DNA from: Bifidobacterium commune
GTDB lineage: Bacteria > Actinomycetota > Actinomycetes > Actinomycetales > Bifidobacteriaceae
NCBI RefSeq assembly: GCF_900094885.1
Contig: NZ_FMBL01000001.1
Span: forward strand, 400,867 to 464,866
DNA length: 64,000 bases
Direction of reading: 5' to 3'
Positions 18,147 to 28,775 of this stretch are shown piece by piece (the stretch's first letter is position 1; every line of letters begins with the position of its first letter). The translations under genes were made by a program, and so were the position numbers. Below the pieces are notes generated by a model. It was not told where the DNA came from. It did no database searches and worked only from the letters and a program-made list of their open reading frames with translations.

Positions 18147-18748
18147 TTGCGCCACCTTTCGATCAGATTGGCGACCCATTCCGCAGCTTGATGTACGTCG
18201 ACATACTGGGCTTCGGCATGCCGCTTGACATCAGCAAATTCAGGAGGGTAAAGGGCGGAGATGGTTTGTCGCAGCAACTTCATCCCTGGATCGAAGGTTT
18301 CGTGAACCGGCAAACCGCTGATGTCGGAAAGTGTGTAGGAACTCATATCTTTACCGGTCTGAATGCCAGCGAACTCACGTGCTGTTTGTGCCAACTCATT
18401 CAGTGCTTCTTCTCGCTTCAGATCGTTCCGCTCGTAGCGGTTGACGATTTCATCAATCCGTCTGTGCCACGTCTTTTTGTCATTGCCGACGGCATGGGCT
18501 CCACGTGATTTCGCATCAGCCTGTTTGCGCGGCCGTGAAAGCAAGGCAATGACAACTATCAGTAGCGCCGCAGTGCACAGGCAGACAACAAGGGCCACAA
18601 TCAGTGCTGCGGGCACTTCGATAAGGCTTTCCGGCTGAGGTAATGCCGTAAATGTATTCTCGGTAAAACCGGGAATGGATGATGTCAACCGACTGGCTGG
18701 CAGCAAATCAGAGCCCAATATTGAAGAAGGTAGAGTGATGAAGTTCAT
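18143..18748 (-). CDS. Membrane protein of the MoxR/DUF58/VWA cluster (DUF4381-like position)
   Basis: A 201-residue protein with an N-terminal extracytoplasmic stretch of about 45 residues, one membrane segment (LIVALVVCLCTAALLIVVIA), and a soluble C-terminal part rich in charged residues and aromatics (RRIDEIVNRYE, EFADVKRHAEAQY). In other bacteria the gene between DUF58 and the VWA genes is a DUF4381 protein of this size and topology; the assignment here is by position and layout, not by a motif I can verify. The ATG overlaps the DUF58 stop (ATGA). Confidence 0.75.
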   Translation of the reverse strand: MNFITLPSSILGSDLLPASRLTSSIPGFTENTFTALPQPESLIEVPAALIVALVVCLCTAALLIVVIALLSRPRKQADAKSRGAHAVGNDKKTWHRRIDEIVNRYERNDLKREEALNELAQTAREFAGIQTGKDMSSYTLSDISGLPVHETFDPGMKLLRQTISALYPPEFADVKRHAEAQYVDVHQAAEWVANLIERWRK

Positions 18749-19704
18749 CGTTGCTCACCTGACCCTACCATCGTCAGACCCGTTGACAATGATGGTGTTT
18801 TCAGTGTCATGCTAACCAAATGAAGGAACTTGGAAAACATTTCGTCGCTGGAGGCAGCGCGTATCAGCGTGGCCTTGTTTTTTTTGAGTTCATCGGCAAG
18901 CTGAGTGGCCACATACTGTCGGTGGGCATCCACGGCAGTTGCATTTTTTTCGGAAATCATGAAAGCGGGTATTCTCCGGCTGTCAACGCCATCGATTACA
19001 TGGCCGAGAGTGATTGGCCGGAATGGATTGAGGGGGACTACGTCGATAAGAATGAGCGGATGCATCGCGGCTATTAAACGAACTACACGCATCTGTTTGA
19101 CATCCAACGCATGGTCGTCGGTGGCAATGATAACAAGTGACCCCTTGTCTCCCAACGTGTGTGCGTAGTCGAGCAGTGCATTGAAATTACGTGAAGACCG
19201 TTCCCGGTCGCCGATTCCCTCATCGATGGACTGCTCGAATTGAGCAAGGCCGCCTTTGAACGGTTTGCGAATGATGCTTTTGCTATCACCGAAGACAAGG
19301 GAGATTGTGTCATGTCTTCTAGTGCTCAGTGCAGCAAACATGCACATGGCGTTCGCGGCAACTTGTAACGCAGTTTCCCCGCTTTCCGTGCGGCCATCCA
19401 TCTCTATTCCGTTGTCTATCAGCAGATGCACACGAGAAGTGACAGAACGTTCTCGGTCAACAACCATAGGATGACCGTTTTTGGCGCTGGACTTCCAATC
19501 GATAAGTCGTGCTTCGTCTTCAAATGCATAATCTCTGGCCGATAGAGGGTCGTCGTTGCCGCCTAATCGTGAAGAGGGATGCTCTCCCTCAAACATACCC
19601 AAAGCACGACGAACGGTTGGCAAACTGAGTGCCGAAGACAATGTCTCAACCTTTTTGCGAACTGGTGCCGTGTGCAACGAAGTATCGGAAATGAACGAAC
19701 TCAT
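18745..19704 (-). CDS. DUF58-domain protein
   Basis: A 319-residue soluble protein. The DUF58 core is clear: ARDYAFEDEARLIDWKSSAK, corresponding to the family motif RDYxxGDDxRxIDWxxxAR, then VVDRERSVTSRVHLLIDNGIEM, which begins the VWA-like fold. DUF58 proteins almost always sit directly after moxR. It lacks the two N-terminal membrane helices found in long DUF58 proteins, so it is the short cytosolic form. Both ends overlap neighbours by 4 bases. Confidence 0.9.
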   Translation of the reverse strand: MSSFISDTSLHTAPVRKKVETLSSALSLPTVRRALGMFEGEHPSSRLGGNDDPLSARDYAFEDEARLIDWKSSAKNGHPMVVDRERSVTSRVHLLIDNGIEMDGRTESGETALQVAANAMCMFAALSTRRHDTISLVFGDSKSIIRKPFKGGLAQFEQSIDEGIGDRERSSRNFNALLDYAHTLGDKGSLVIIATDDHALDVKQMRVVRLIAAMHPLILIDVVPLNPFRPITLGHVIDGVDSRRIPAFMISEKNATAVDAHRQYVATQLADELKKNKATLIRAASSDEMFSKFLHLVSMTLKTPSLSTGLTMVGSGEQR

Positions 19705-20786
19705 GGAACAGGTACCGTTTCAACGACGGAATCGATGATTTGATCGGAATACATGCCCTCGGCCTGCGCCTCGAAAGTCAGCAGAATGCGGTGGCGAAGA
19801 ATTTCATGTGCAAACCTTTTGATGTCTTCGGGAACAACGTAATCGCGTCCGTTGAGCAATGCTTGCGCCTGTCCGACGCGAACCAAGGCAATTGAAGCTC
19901 TCGGGCTGGCGCCGAGACGCACTCTTGTTGCGAGATTCTTGATGGGTCGGCTTCCGGCTCCTCGTGTCGCCGCTGTGAGATCAACGGCGTAGTTGAGAAT
20001 GGATTCGCTTACATGGACCCGCCGTGCTGCTGCGCGCAAGAAATCGACATCCGCGATACTTAGTGCATCTTCAACTGGTGCTGTGGGATCTACTGAGTCC
20101 GTGCCGCGTTGGGTGAGCAGAGCAAGCATCCGGGTTTCGTCTTTGGCATCCGGATAGGTCATGACCACTTTCATCATGAAACGGTCCATCTGAGCTTCGG
20201 GCAGGTTGTAGGTGCCCTCTTCCTCGATTGGGTTTTCCGTGGCAATGACCATGAATGGTCGGGGAAGGGCGATGCGTTTGCCACCAATCGTCGTCGCTCC
20301 TTCGGACATGGCCTCCAGCATGGCTGATTGCGTCTTGGCGTTAGAACGATTGATTTCGTCAAGCAACACAAAGTTGGCGTGAATCGGTCCGACCTGTGTG
20401 GAGAACTGCTGCGTTGAAAAGTTGAAGATCTGAGTTCCTGTTAAATCGGACGGCATGAGATCTGGTGTGCATTGCACGCGGCGAAATGAGCCGGAAACGG
20501 ATGTTGCCAGCGTCTGCGCCGCAGTGGTCTTGGCCAATCCTGGCACCGATTCAATAAGTATGTGGCCACCTGCGATCATTGTGGTGATAAGGGCCTCACG
20601 CAAATCCTCCTGGCCGATCAGCGTTTGTGAGAAGCGGGCGCGAATGCGATCTGAAAGTTGCTTGGCGCGTGCTCCATCAGTGGCACCGGCACTTGGTGAT
20701 ACAGGTGCTGGCACTGGTGTATTAAGTTGTTGGCTCATTGGTTGGTCTTCCTGGGAACGTGGTGAAAACAATGCCATATCGCTCAA
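19701..20786 (-). CDS. MoxR-family AAA+ ATPase
   Basis: A 361-residue AAA+ chaperone of the MoxR group. Walker A is ESVPGLAKTTAAQ, Walker B VLLDEINRSNAKTQSAMLEA, sensor 1 VIATENPIEEEGTYNLPEAQ, and the lid region YVVPEDIKRFAHEILRHR. MoxR proteins use ATP to remodel or insert metal into partner proteins, often VWA proteins such as those encoded next. A second possible start lies at 20738 (MSQQLNTP) after AGGAAG. The gene follows ung by 27 bases; a promoter of its own is not obvious. Confidence 0.93.
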   Translation of the reverse strand: MSDMALFSPRSQEDQPMSQQLNTPVPAPVSPSAGATDGARAKQLSDRIRARFSQTLIGQEDLREALITTMIAGGHILIESVPGLAKTTAAQTLATSVSGSFRRVQCTPDLMPSDLTGTQIFNFSTQQFSTQVGPIHANFVLLDEINRSNAKTQSAMLEAMSEGATTIGGKRIALPRPFMVIATENPIEEEGTYNLPEAQMDRFMMKVVMTYPDAKDETRMLALLTQRGTDSVDPTAPVEDALSIADVDFLRAAARRVHVSESILNYAVDLTAATRGAGSRPIKNLATRVRLGASPRASIALVRVGQAQALLNGRDYVVPEDIKRFAHEILRHRILLTFEAQAEGMYSDQIIDSVVETVPVP

Positions 20787-20813
20787 TTCTTCGATTCTTC
20801 CGTGTTTATGATG

Positions 20814-21554
20814 CTATTGCTCTGTGTGAGGCATTCTAGCTGTTGGGGCGGAGGTCAGGTCCCAATTGACGGGTTCGACACCCATTTCGCGTAGTGCCTC
20901 GTTAGCCCTCGAGAATGGCTTTGATCCAAAGAATCCGCGCGAGGCCGAAAGCGGGCTCGGGTGTGGTGACTTGATGACGGTGGCATGTGTCAGCAACGGC
21001 TCAAGACTTTGTGCATTTCGTCCCCAAAGAATGGCAACCAGGGGCTTTGGGCGACCTTGCTCGTCGGTGCGGGCATTCAGCGCCCGGATTGCGGCATCGG
21101 TGACTTCCTCCCAGCCTTTTCCTTGGTGGCTGTTGGGCCGTCCGACTCCCACCGTTAGGCAGCGGTTGAGCAACATAACTCCTTGCGTGCACCATGGAGT
21201 CAGATCGCCGTTGTCGGGAGTTGATAGACCGAGATCGTCGTGCATTTCCTTGTATATGTTCTGGAGGCTTTTCGGCACCGGTCTGACATCGGGCGCCACA
21301 GAGAAACTGAGTCCGACAGGATGGCCCGGTGTGGGGTAGGGGTCTTGTCCGACAATCAGTACTTTGATCGAATCGAACGGTATGGTGAAGGCCCTGAGAA
21401 TGTTGGCACTTGCCGGTAGTGACCGCCTACCTGCCTTATGCTCTGCGCGCAGGAAATCGCCCATGCGGTGAATGGTCGGTTCCACGTCGGCAAGTGCCTG
21501 TGTCCAACCAGGCTCCACCAGTTCGGAAAGAGGTTTGATGTTGTTTTCGGTCAT
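20814..21554 (-). CDS. ung: Uracil-DNA glycosylase
   Basis: Removes uracil from DNA at the start of base-excision repair. The 246-residue protein has the water-activating motif [17 protein letters not shown] (Asp at residue 71), the uracil-binding segment [11 protein letters not shown], and the DNA-intercalating loop [10 protein letters not shown] with the catalytic His. It is the first gene of the leftward train that continues into moxR; the pairing looks like shared transcription without a functional link. Confidence 0.96.
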   Translation of the reverse strand: MTENNIKPLSELVEPGWTQALADVEPTIHRMGDFLRAEHKAGRRSLPASANILRAFTIPFDSIKVLIVGQDPYPTPGHPVGLSFSVAPDVRPVPKSLQNIYKEMHDDLGLSTPDNGDLTPWCTQGVMLLNRCLTVGVGRPNSHQGKGWEEVTDAAIRALNARTDEQGRPKPLVAILWGRNAQSLEPLLTHATVIKSPHPSPLSASRGFFGSKPFSRANEALREMGVEPVNWDLTSAPTARMPHTEQ

Positions 21555-21667
21555 GACTATAACTTTAAATCCGGTCAGTTGGTTTGCAGGCTTTGTTTCT
21601 GGCCTTTGGCAGTGCCAAACGCTACACTGGCTTGTAGACGCTTGAACGAAAAATATGTGGAGGGAAC

Positions 21668-22315
21668 ATGGTTCGCGATCAACGAGATACGTACGAGTCC
21701 TATCAGAAGGACGCTTTTGACAACCCTCCCGCAGGTCCTATGGGAGTTCATCGAGGCAATACACCGTGGTGGACACGTCTGGTGCCTTATCTCGTCGTGT
21801 TGATTGTTGCGGCTTTGGCCGGTCTTTTAGTATGGGGATTCTATTCTCAGGAGCTTCAGAAGGTCTTTGTGGACAAGGATCAGAACACGTCGCAGACCGA
21901 CACTTCCAGTAAGAAGAAAAAGGATGCCGACGAGAAGGAGGATGATTCCCAAAAGGAAGAATCCAAGAAGGGCGACACCGAGAAGGACGACACAAAGGCT
22001 GATGATTCCGCAATGGAGCAGCAGCCGTCGCCTCAGCCTACACAGCAGGTAAACAAGCAGACCACAATTCGGATTGTCAATGCAACCCGTATCAATGGGT
22101 ATGGTGCCAAGAAACAGGCAGTGCTTCAACAGGCAGGATATTCGTCCGTAACGGCGACAAATCCGAGCGGACAACTTCCCAAGGCTTCCGTTGTTTGGTA
22201 TCAGAATGAGAATGACAAGGCCACGGCGCAAGATGTTGCAAACGCCTTAGGTATCACCGCAGTTGAACAGCAAAACGGAACGGCCCAACCGATTGTGGCC
22301 GTGTTACTTAACTAA
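21668..22315 (+). CDS. Membrane-anchored LytR C-terminal-domain protein
   Basis: A 215-residue protein: cytoplasmic N-terminus, one membrane segment ([20 protein letters not shown], about residues 37-57), a highly charged Lys/Asp/Glu linker (about 72-120), and a LytR_C domain (about 130-212; [20 protein letters not shown] through [20 protein letters not shown]). LytR_C domains occur on LCP cell-wall ligases and as stand-alone proteins, and are thought to act at the envelope. The start follows GGAGGGAAC. It is divergent from ung, with 113 bases between starts. The partner enzyme is not in this window. Confidence 0.88.
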   Translation: MVRDQRDTYESYQKDAFDNPPAGPMGVHRGNTPWWTRLVPYLVVLIVAALAGLLVWGFYSQELQKVFVDKDQNTSQTDTSSKKKKDADEKEDDSQKEESKKGDTEKDDTKADDSAMEQQPSPQPTQQVNKQTTIRIVNATRINGYGAKKQAVLQQAGYSSVTATNPSGQLPKASVVWYQNENDKATAQDVANALGITAVEQQNGTAQPIVAVLLN

Positions 22316-22426
22316 TTAGCTAAATGCGATATGTTGCCACGTGTTGACTAGCGATTGTTTGACGGCACGCAGCAAATTCCTATGTTTTGTCATTTGCGCC
22401 AGATTTTTTCGGCGTGTTGCGCTATT

Positions 22427-22455
22427 TTGACCGTAGTTCTGACTATAGTTAGTAA
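22427..22455 (+). promoter_or_regulatory. Possible promoter of the cold-shock gene
   Basis: TTGACC (22427-22432) and TAGTAA (22450-22455) are 17 bases apart. The -10 is imperfect, and TATAGT nearby (22444-22449) is at poor spacing. A start near 22462 would give a leader of about 78 bases, which is common for cold-shock mRNAs. The rest of 22316-22426 shows no gene. Confidence 0.4.
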
Positions 22456-22539
22456 TATGTTGCGTGATGTGGTACTCGGAATCAGCCGGGTTCTTCATAT
22501 TGTTTTCGCGTGACAAAAACTGATGAGAGAATGGTTATT

Positions 22540-22743
22540 ATGGCACAAGGTACCGTTAAGTTCTTCAATGCTGGCAAGGGTTACGGATTCATTAGTCCCG
22601 ACGATGGGAGCGAGGATGTGTTCGTACACTATTCTGCTATTCAGAGTGAAGGCTTTAAAAAGCTTGATGATGGCGACAAAGTAGAGTACGAGTTTGAGCA
22701 GGGCCCCAAGGGTCTGCAAGCTACCACCGTCTCGAGGATGTGA
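22540..22743 (+). CDS. Cold-shock protein, CspA family
   Basis: A 67-residue single cold-shock domain, an RNA chaperone that binds single-stranded nucleic acid. RNP1 is KGYGFIS and RNP2 is [23 protein letters not shown] is the usual N-terminal block. I chose ATG 22540 (MAQGTVKFF), the family start; a frame from 22510 would add ten residues not seen in the family. A strong terminator follows. Confidence 0.95.
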   Translation: MAQGTVKFFNAGKGYGFISPDDGSEDVFVHYSAIQSEGFKKLDDGDKVEYEFEQGPKGLQATTVSRM

Positions 22744-22763
22744 TTGCTTTATCCCTCAAATTT

Positions 22764-22801
22764 GACAGGTCTTGATTCTTTTGAATCAGGGCCTGTTTTT
22801 A
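22764..22801 (+). terminator. Terminator after the cold-shock gene
   Basis: ACAGGTCTTGATTC pairs with GAATCAGGGCCTGT (two G-U pairs) around a TTTT loop and runs into five T. It lies about 20 bases after the stop codon and separates the cold-shock gene from the groEL promoter. Confidence 0.9.
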
Positions 22802-22826
22802 TGTCAACAGCGCAATTTGGAAAGTT

Positions 22827-22853
22827 TTGGCACTCAACCGCTTCGAGTGCTAA
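22827..22853. promoter_or_regulatory. CIRCE operator, copy 1 (HrcA site)
   Basis: TTGGCACTC, nine bases, GAGTGCTAA. The CIRCE consensus is TTAGCACTC-N9-GAGTGCTAA, so there is a single mismatch in the left arm. It is the upstream member of a tandem pair in front of groEL and is the target of the heat-shock repressor HrcA in other bacteria. Confidence 0.85.
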
Positions 22854-22856
22854 TCT
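22827..22856 (+). promoter_or_regulatory. Probable groEL promoter, overlapping CIRCE copy 1
   Basis: TTGGCA (22827-22832) is followed after 18 bases by TAATCT (22851-22856), which carries an extended TG at 22848-22849. The left arm of CIRCE 1 contains the -35 box and the right arm most of the -10 box. The predicted start (near 22863) falls at the beginning of CIRCE 2. Confidence 0.55.
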
Positions 22857-22861
22857 TGCAG

Positions 22862-22888
22862 TTAGCACTCGAAGCCTGAGAGTGATAA
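22862..22888. promoter_or_regulatory. CIRCE operator, copy 2 (HrcA site)
   Basis: TTAGCACTC, nine bases, GAGTGATAA, with one mismatch in the right arm. It starts 8 bases after copy 1, so the facing arms also make a 13-base perfect inverted repeat (CTTCGAGTGCTAA and its complement, 22841-22874). Confidence 0.88.
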
Positions 22889-22951
22889 CTGGCAGCTGAC
22901 GGTCGGCTATCCATTTTGAGACCTTTGAGTGAGTAAATATTAGCTTTGTAG

Positions 22952-24598
<1,647 letters not shown>

Positions 24599-24669
24599 CC
24601 CCCCCCCACTGATCCTCCCTCTATTGGCTAATCCGAAGGCATAATAGGGAGAGTTGTCAGATGAGGTTT

Positions 24670-24711
24670 CAAGGAGGCCGGCATTTCGCATAGCGGATGC
24701 CGGCCTCCTTG
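24670..24711 (+). terminator. Strong hairpin after groEL
   Basis: CAAGGAGGCCGGCAT and ATGCCGGCCTCCTTG form a perfect 15-base stem around a 12-base loop, about 70 bases after the stop codon. The T-tract after it is weak (ATATTCTT). A run of nine C directly follows the groEL stop. Confidence 0.75.
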
Positions 24712-24910
24712 ATATTCTTGCAGACGCTTCTTTTGGTTTTATTTACGATGCCGTCGTATGGATAAAGCAGTTCGTGTTCTGTTTTCAAAACTTTTGCTTG
24801 AATGCATTTGAATGTATTTGACCGATTGATAACCAGAGCGTTGCATAGACTTCAAGTCAATGTTCGCGATAAGAAAGCACTTGGCTCGGCAGAACGCTAA
24901 AGTGGTGGTT
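24712..24910. other. Intergenic stretch between groEL terminator and TPM gene
   Basis: Together with 24599-24711 this is a gap of 312 bases. Besides the hairpin I see only an A/T-rich segment and an in-frame ATG at 24860 that lacks a ribosome site. No RNA gene was recognised. Confidence 0.4.
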
Positions 24911-25738
24911 ATGTCAGCAGGAATATTGCAGTTTTCAACGACCTCGGCCGTTGTTACCGACGATGAATTGGTGTGCAGCAGGCAAAAACGCAAGCTTTTG
25001 TGGCGACATTTCATAATCGGCTTCATGTTTTGGATGCTTACCGTGGCGACAGTGTTTTCCGGCTTCGTCGCCGTTGCCGTTGGTGCTGAGACTCCCGACG
25101 TGTCTTCTTCCTTGGCGGTTGATATGCGATCTGATATCACCGATCCGCAGAATCTTCTTGGTGCGCAGATACCGCGTGTCACAGATGCTATTTCTTCGGT
25201 CAAAGAACAGACCGGTGTAACGGTGCGGCTGTTGTACCTAACTAACTTTACAGGCACCAACGATCCGGACAAGTGGGCGGGTGATACGCTGCAATCTACG
25301 AATCCTCCGGCCAATACCGTTTTGCTTGCAGTAGCATCCAACGATGGCAGACTTGTAGTTGCGGTTTCGCACAATTCCGATGGTTGGTTGAAAGATAAGG
25401 ATCACGTCGCACAGCTTTCTCAGGCTGCCTTGGATCCGATACAAAAGGGCGACAACCCCGATTGGCCTGGTTCCGCTTGCGCAATGATGGACAAAATTAA
25501 GACGTTGCATGAACAAGAAGTGTCAAAAACACCTAAGATCATACTCGCGTCGAGCATAGTCTTTGGAATCATCGTACTGGCTGTGATCGTAGTACTCGTG
25601 ATGCGCCGAAGGAAGGCGGTTCGTTCCGCTGGTGGTAAAAAAGGTTCGGAAACAAATAACGCTATTGCTACGGCAACCAATGAAGCGGATGGTGTAAAAG
25701 GGAAGGCAAAGCGCCCCAAACACCGCAGAAAACATTGA
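24911..25738 (+). CDS. TPM-domain membrane protein
   Basis: A protein of about 275 residues with a signal-like membrane segment near the N-terminus (FIIGFMFWMLTVATVFSGFVAVAVG), an extracytoplasmic TPM domain (about 75-190; TGVTVRLLYLTNFTG, NTVLLAVASNDGRLVVAVS), a second membrane segment (IILASSIVFGIIVLAVIVVLV), and a basic tail rich in Lys and Arg. TPM domains occur in phosphatase-like and photosystem-repair proteins and in many bacterial membrane proteins of unknown role. An upstream in-frame ATG at 24860 is possible; neither start has a good ribosome site. A weak hairpin (25749-25772) follows. Confidence 0.75.
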   Translation: MSAGILQFSTTSAVVTDDELVCSRQKRKLLWRHFIIGFMFWMLTVATVFSGFVAVAVGAETPDVSSSLAVDMRSDITDPQNLLGAQIPRVTDAISSVKEQTGVTVRLLYLTNFTGTNDPDKWAGDTLQSTNPPANTVLLAVASNDGRLVVAVSHNSDGWLKDKDHVAQLSQAALDPIQKGDNPDWPGSACAMMDKIKTLHEQEVSKTPKIILASSIVFGIIVLAVIVVLVMRRRKAVRSAGGKKGSETNNAIATATNEADGVKGKAKRPKHRRKH

Positions 25739-25882
25739 CACAATGCGTAAGCATTCGGCTTTGTCGACGAATGCCTTCGATAGCACTCGATTATTGCATT
25801 TTATTTAGCTGAGTGAAGAATAAATCGTATTGTGCAGGATACATTCAGGAAACGTACAGTCTTGTGAGTAATTGTTGAGGAT

Positions 25883-26614
25883 ATGAGCAAACCGATAGAA
25901 GCATCAATCGTTGTAGTCGACGATGAGCCGTCAATTCGTGATCTGTTGGTCGCGTCCCTTCATTTCTCAGGTTTCGATGTGGCTACGGCCGCTTCGGGTA
26001 CAGAAGCCATCGATGTGATAGAAAAGGTGCAGCCCGATCTTATCGTTCTTGATGTGATGTTGCCAGATATTGACGGGTTTACCGTCACTCGCCGTGTTCG
26101 ACAAAGTGGTATCGATACGCCGGTGCTTTTCCTGACAGCGCGCGATGACACCCAAGACAAGATCATGGGCCTTACAGTAGGCGGTGACGATTACGTGACC
26201 AAGCCGTTCAGTCTTGAAGAGGTTGTGGCCCGAATTCGTGCTATTTTGCGACGCACGCATGATCAGACGGAGGATGATCCGGTTATGCGTGTGGGCGATC
26301 TTGAAATAAATGAAGATTCCCATGATGTTTCGCGTGCCGGACAGCCAATAGATCTGAGCCCAACGGAATACAAACTGCTGCGCTATCTCATGGATAATCA
26401 AGGCAGGGTACTTTCCAAGGCACAGATCCTCGATCATGTCTGGCAATATGACTGGGGTGGAGACGCTGCCATCGTTGAGTCCTACATTTCTTATTTACGC
26501 AAGAAGGTCGACGGTGTGACCATTACCAATCCTGATGGCAGCAGACATAAGGTGCCTCCGCTTATTGAAACCAAGCGTGGTATTGGCTACATGATTCGTG
26601 AGCCAAAGGATTAA
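25883..26614 (+). CDS. OmpR/PhoB-family response regulator
   Basis: A 243-residue regulator: receiver domain with the acidic pair at residues 13-14, phospho-acceptor Asp57 in LIVLDVMLPD, the Thr/Lys switch residues in FLTARDD and YVTKPFSLEE, and a C-terminal winged helix (about 145-235) with LSPTEYKLLRYLMDNQGRV. The histidine kinase gene starts 8 bases after the stop, so they form a two-component pair. It resembles the PhoP/TcrA group of actinobacteria, but the signal cannot be inferred. Confidence 0.94.
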   Translation: MSKPIEASIVVVDDEPSIRDLLVASLHFSGFDVATAASGTEAIDVIEKVQPDLIVLDVMLPDIDGFTVTRRVRQSGIDTPVLFLTARDDTQDKIMGLTVGGDDYVTKPFSLEEVVARIRAILRRTHDQTEDDPVMRVGDLEINEDSHDVSRAGQPIDLSPTEYKLLRYLMDNQGRVLSKAQILDHVWQYDWGGDAAIVESYISYLRKKVDGVTITNPDGSRHKVPPLIETKRGIGYMIREPKD

Positions 26615-26622
26615 ACAGGACG

Positions 26623-28608
26623 ATGATGGCAAAAACACAGGCATCGTCGCTGTCGGGCGGTAATCCTGATGTTTCCGTGACTGATTACTCCCGACTTTCA
26701 GTCGATGAAGACGAGAATGTTAGAGACGCCATGTCTGAGGAAGGCGAAGGGCATGGTGACAGAGAAAAACAGGCTGGTCGCGTAAGCAAGCCCAGCCGGT
26801 TCAGGATATTCGCCAAATTGCACAGATTTTGGCTTGATCATCTTGATTCGGTGCCTTTATCCACGAAATTGGTGGCGTGCATGCTGGTGCTGCTAACGGT
26901 CGGAACATTTGGTATTTCGCTGACCATCCGGCAGCTGGTCAGTAACTATCTTGTCGAAAAGACTGACGCTCAGCTGCGAGACCAGGCCCAACTGGTCTAT
27001 AGCAACGTTGATTTGCTCAGCAACAGGGACGGCAAGAACGAGAACATCGGACCCAATGAATACTTCATGCAGTTGCGAGATACCGAGAACAATATAGTAA
27101 GCACGCCTCTTGTCCCTGTGCTCAGAGACAACCTCCTTTCCGAACCGGTCCTTCCACCCAATGGTTCGATGGGTAATGTCAAATATGACAAACCGTTTAC
27201 TGCTCCGGCGCGAGTTCGGACGCTGAACGCCGCGGTGAAGTCTGACAAACGCACCATTCAGCTGGCTCAGGCCCCTTGGAGGGTGCTTGCCTTGGAGGGT
27301 CGCGAACGTGGTCCTGACGGCAACAGTGTGGTCAGAATGACCGTATATATAGGCGTGTCGATGGCTGATCAAATCGACATCATCAACACGTTGACCAGAT
27401 ATTCGATTCTTGTCAGTATCGTCATTGTGATGGTCGGCGCCATCGTGGCCACCCTGATTATTCAGCGTACCTTGTTGCCGTTGAAACGTATCGAAAAAAC
27501 CGCCGCGAAGATTGCTGCAGGCGATTTGAGTCAGCGTGTGCATGCAGCTCCCGAGAACACCGAGGTGGGATCTTTGGCGGCATCTTTGAATGCCATGCTT
27601 GCACGTATCGAGTTCAGTTTCTGTGAACAACAAAAAACCACTGAAAAAATGAAGCGGTTTGTCTCCGATGCCAGCCACGAGTTGCGAACACCGTTGGCAA
27701 CTATTCACGGCTATTCCGAGCTGTATCGCATGCAACGTGGTCTGCCAGGTGACCTTGAACGTGCTGACGAGTCCATTGGACACATCGAGGCGTCAAGTCA
27801 ACGAATGACTGAGTTGGTGGAGGATTTGTTGTCATTGGCGCGACTTGACGAGGGGCGAGGGATTGACATTAACCAGCGAGTTGACCTCACTCAGCTGCTC
27901 ACAGATGCCGTTGACGATCTTCATGCCCTTGATGCGGAGCGTGGTATACAACAGGGTCGGCTCAAGCTCAATGTCAAGGATGGGCGTAATTCGGGTTACC
28001 TTGCATTTATAGAAGGGCAGTTCCCTGAAGTTACCTTAACCGGTGACGCTTCGAGACTTCGTCAAGTGATCACCAACATCGTCGGCAACATCCATCGGTA
28101 CACGCCTGTTGGTTCACCGGTGGAGGTCGGGCTTTCAGTCATGCCGGCCTCAATAACCCCGGAATCGTTGCAGCATCTGCCAGTCGATAAACAGTCGTTG
28201 CGTTATTTTCTCGAGTTCGTTGAAGTGGGACAGTCCATGCATGTAGGCACCAATTATGCGGTGTTCAGCTTTGTCGATCATGGTCCCGGTGTTCCCGTTG
28301 AGCGTCAATCGCAGATTTTTGAGCGATTCTATACCGCTGATTCGTCGCGAGCTCGACAGAAGGGCGGCACTGGGCTGGGAATGTCGATTGCACAGTCTGT
28401 TGTTCAGGCACATCGCGGCTTCATCGATGCAGCAACAACCAGGAATGGTGGAGGGCTCACATTGACCGTTGTTCTCCCAATTGCACTGGATGAAAGGGAT
28501 GAAACCGGTGAACAGCCCGCAATGAAGACTTTCGAGCATTCGGTTTCGAAAAAAGCAACACGGCAAGGCAGACAGGGCATATGGCCGCGTCGTGATAAAG
28601 CAAGATAA
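26623..28608 (+). CDS. Sensor histidine kinase
   Basis: A 661-residue membrane kinase and partner of the preceding regulator. A charged N-terminal tail (about 1-80) precedes membrane segment 1 (KLVACMLVLLTVGTFGISLT), an extracytoplasmic sensor region (about 115-255), membrane segment 2 (SILVSIVIVMVGAIVATLII), a HAMP domain (RTLLPLKRIEKTAAKIAAGD), the phospho-acceptor region FVSDASHELRTPLATIHGY (His352), and an ATPase domain with NIVGNIHRYTP, DHGPGVP and GGTGLGMSIA. The N-box has His where Asn-Ala is common (NIVGNIHRY). The tail after residue 625 is basic. A short weak hairpin (28614-28633) follows. Confidence 0.93.
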   Translation: MMAKTQASSLSGGNPDVSVTDYSRLSVDEDENVRDAMSEEGEGHGDREKQAGRVSKPSRFRIFAKLHRFWLDHLDSVPLSTKLVACMLVLLTVGTFGISLTIRQLVSNYLVEKTDAQLRDQAQLVYSNVDLLSNRDGKNENIGPNEYFMQLRDTENNIVSTPLVPVLRDNLLSEPVLPPNGSMGNVKYDKPFTAPARVRTLNAAVKSDKRTIQLAQAPWRVLALEGRERGPDGNSVVRMTVYIGVSMADQIDIINTLTRYSILVSIVIVMVGAIVATLIIQRTLLPLKRIEKTAAKIAAGDLSQRVHAAPENTEVGSLAASLNAMLARIEFSFCEQQKTTEKMKRFVSDASHELRTPLATIHGYSELYRMQRGLPGDLERADESIGHIEASSQRMTELVEDLLSLARLDEGRGIDINQRVDLTQLLTDAVDDLHALDAERGIQQGRLKLNVKDGRNSGYLAFIEGQFPEVTLTGDASRLRQVITNIVGNIHRYTPVGSPVEVGLSVMPASITPESLQHLPVDKQSLRYFLEFVEVGQSMHVGTNYAVFSFVDHGPGVPVERQSQIFERFYTADSSRARQKGGTGLGMSIAQSVVQAHRGFIDAATTRNGGGLTLTVVLPIALDERDETGEQPAMKTFEHSVSKKATRQGRQGIWPRRDKAR

Positions 28609-28775
28609 AACTTCGTTGATACAAGAATCAACGGGTGTGTTAGGACGGAGCGCTTGGTGATACGGTGCCGTTTCGCGGTTTGCATAGCCGTTAGGCTAGA
28701 ATGTTGTAAGAGTGTAGATAGCAATGAGAAGCGGTGAATGCCGCAGTTGAGAACACGGAATGGATGAGGTGTATC

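Noticed and set aside
24860-24910. Upstream ATG of the TPM gene at 24860
   Set aside because: No ribosome site and the added residues are polar ahead of the signal-like segment; 24911 is somewhat better but the choice is not settled.
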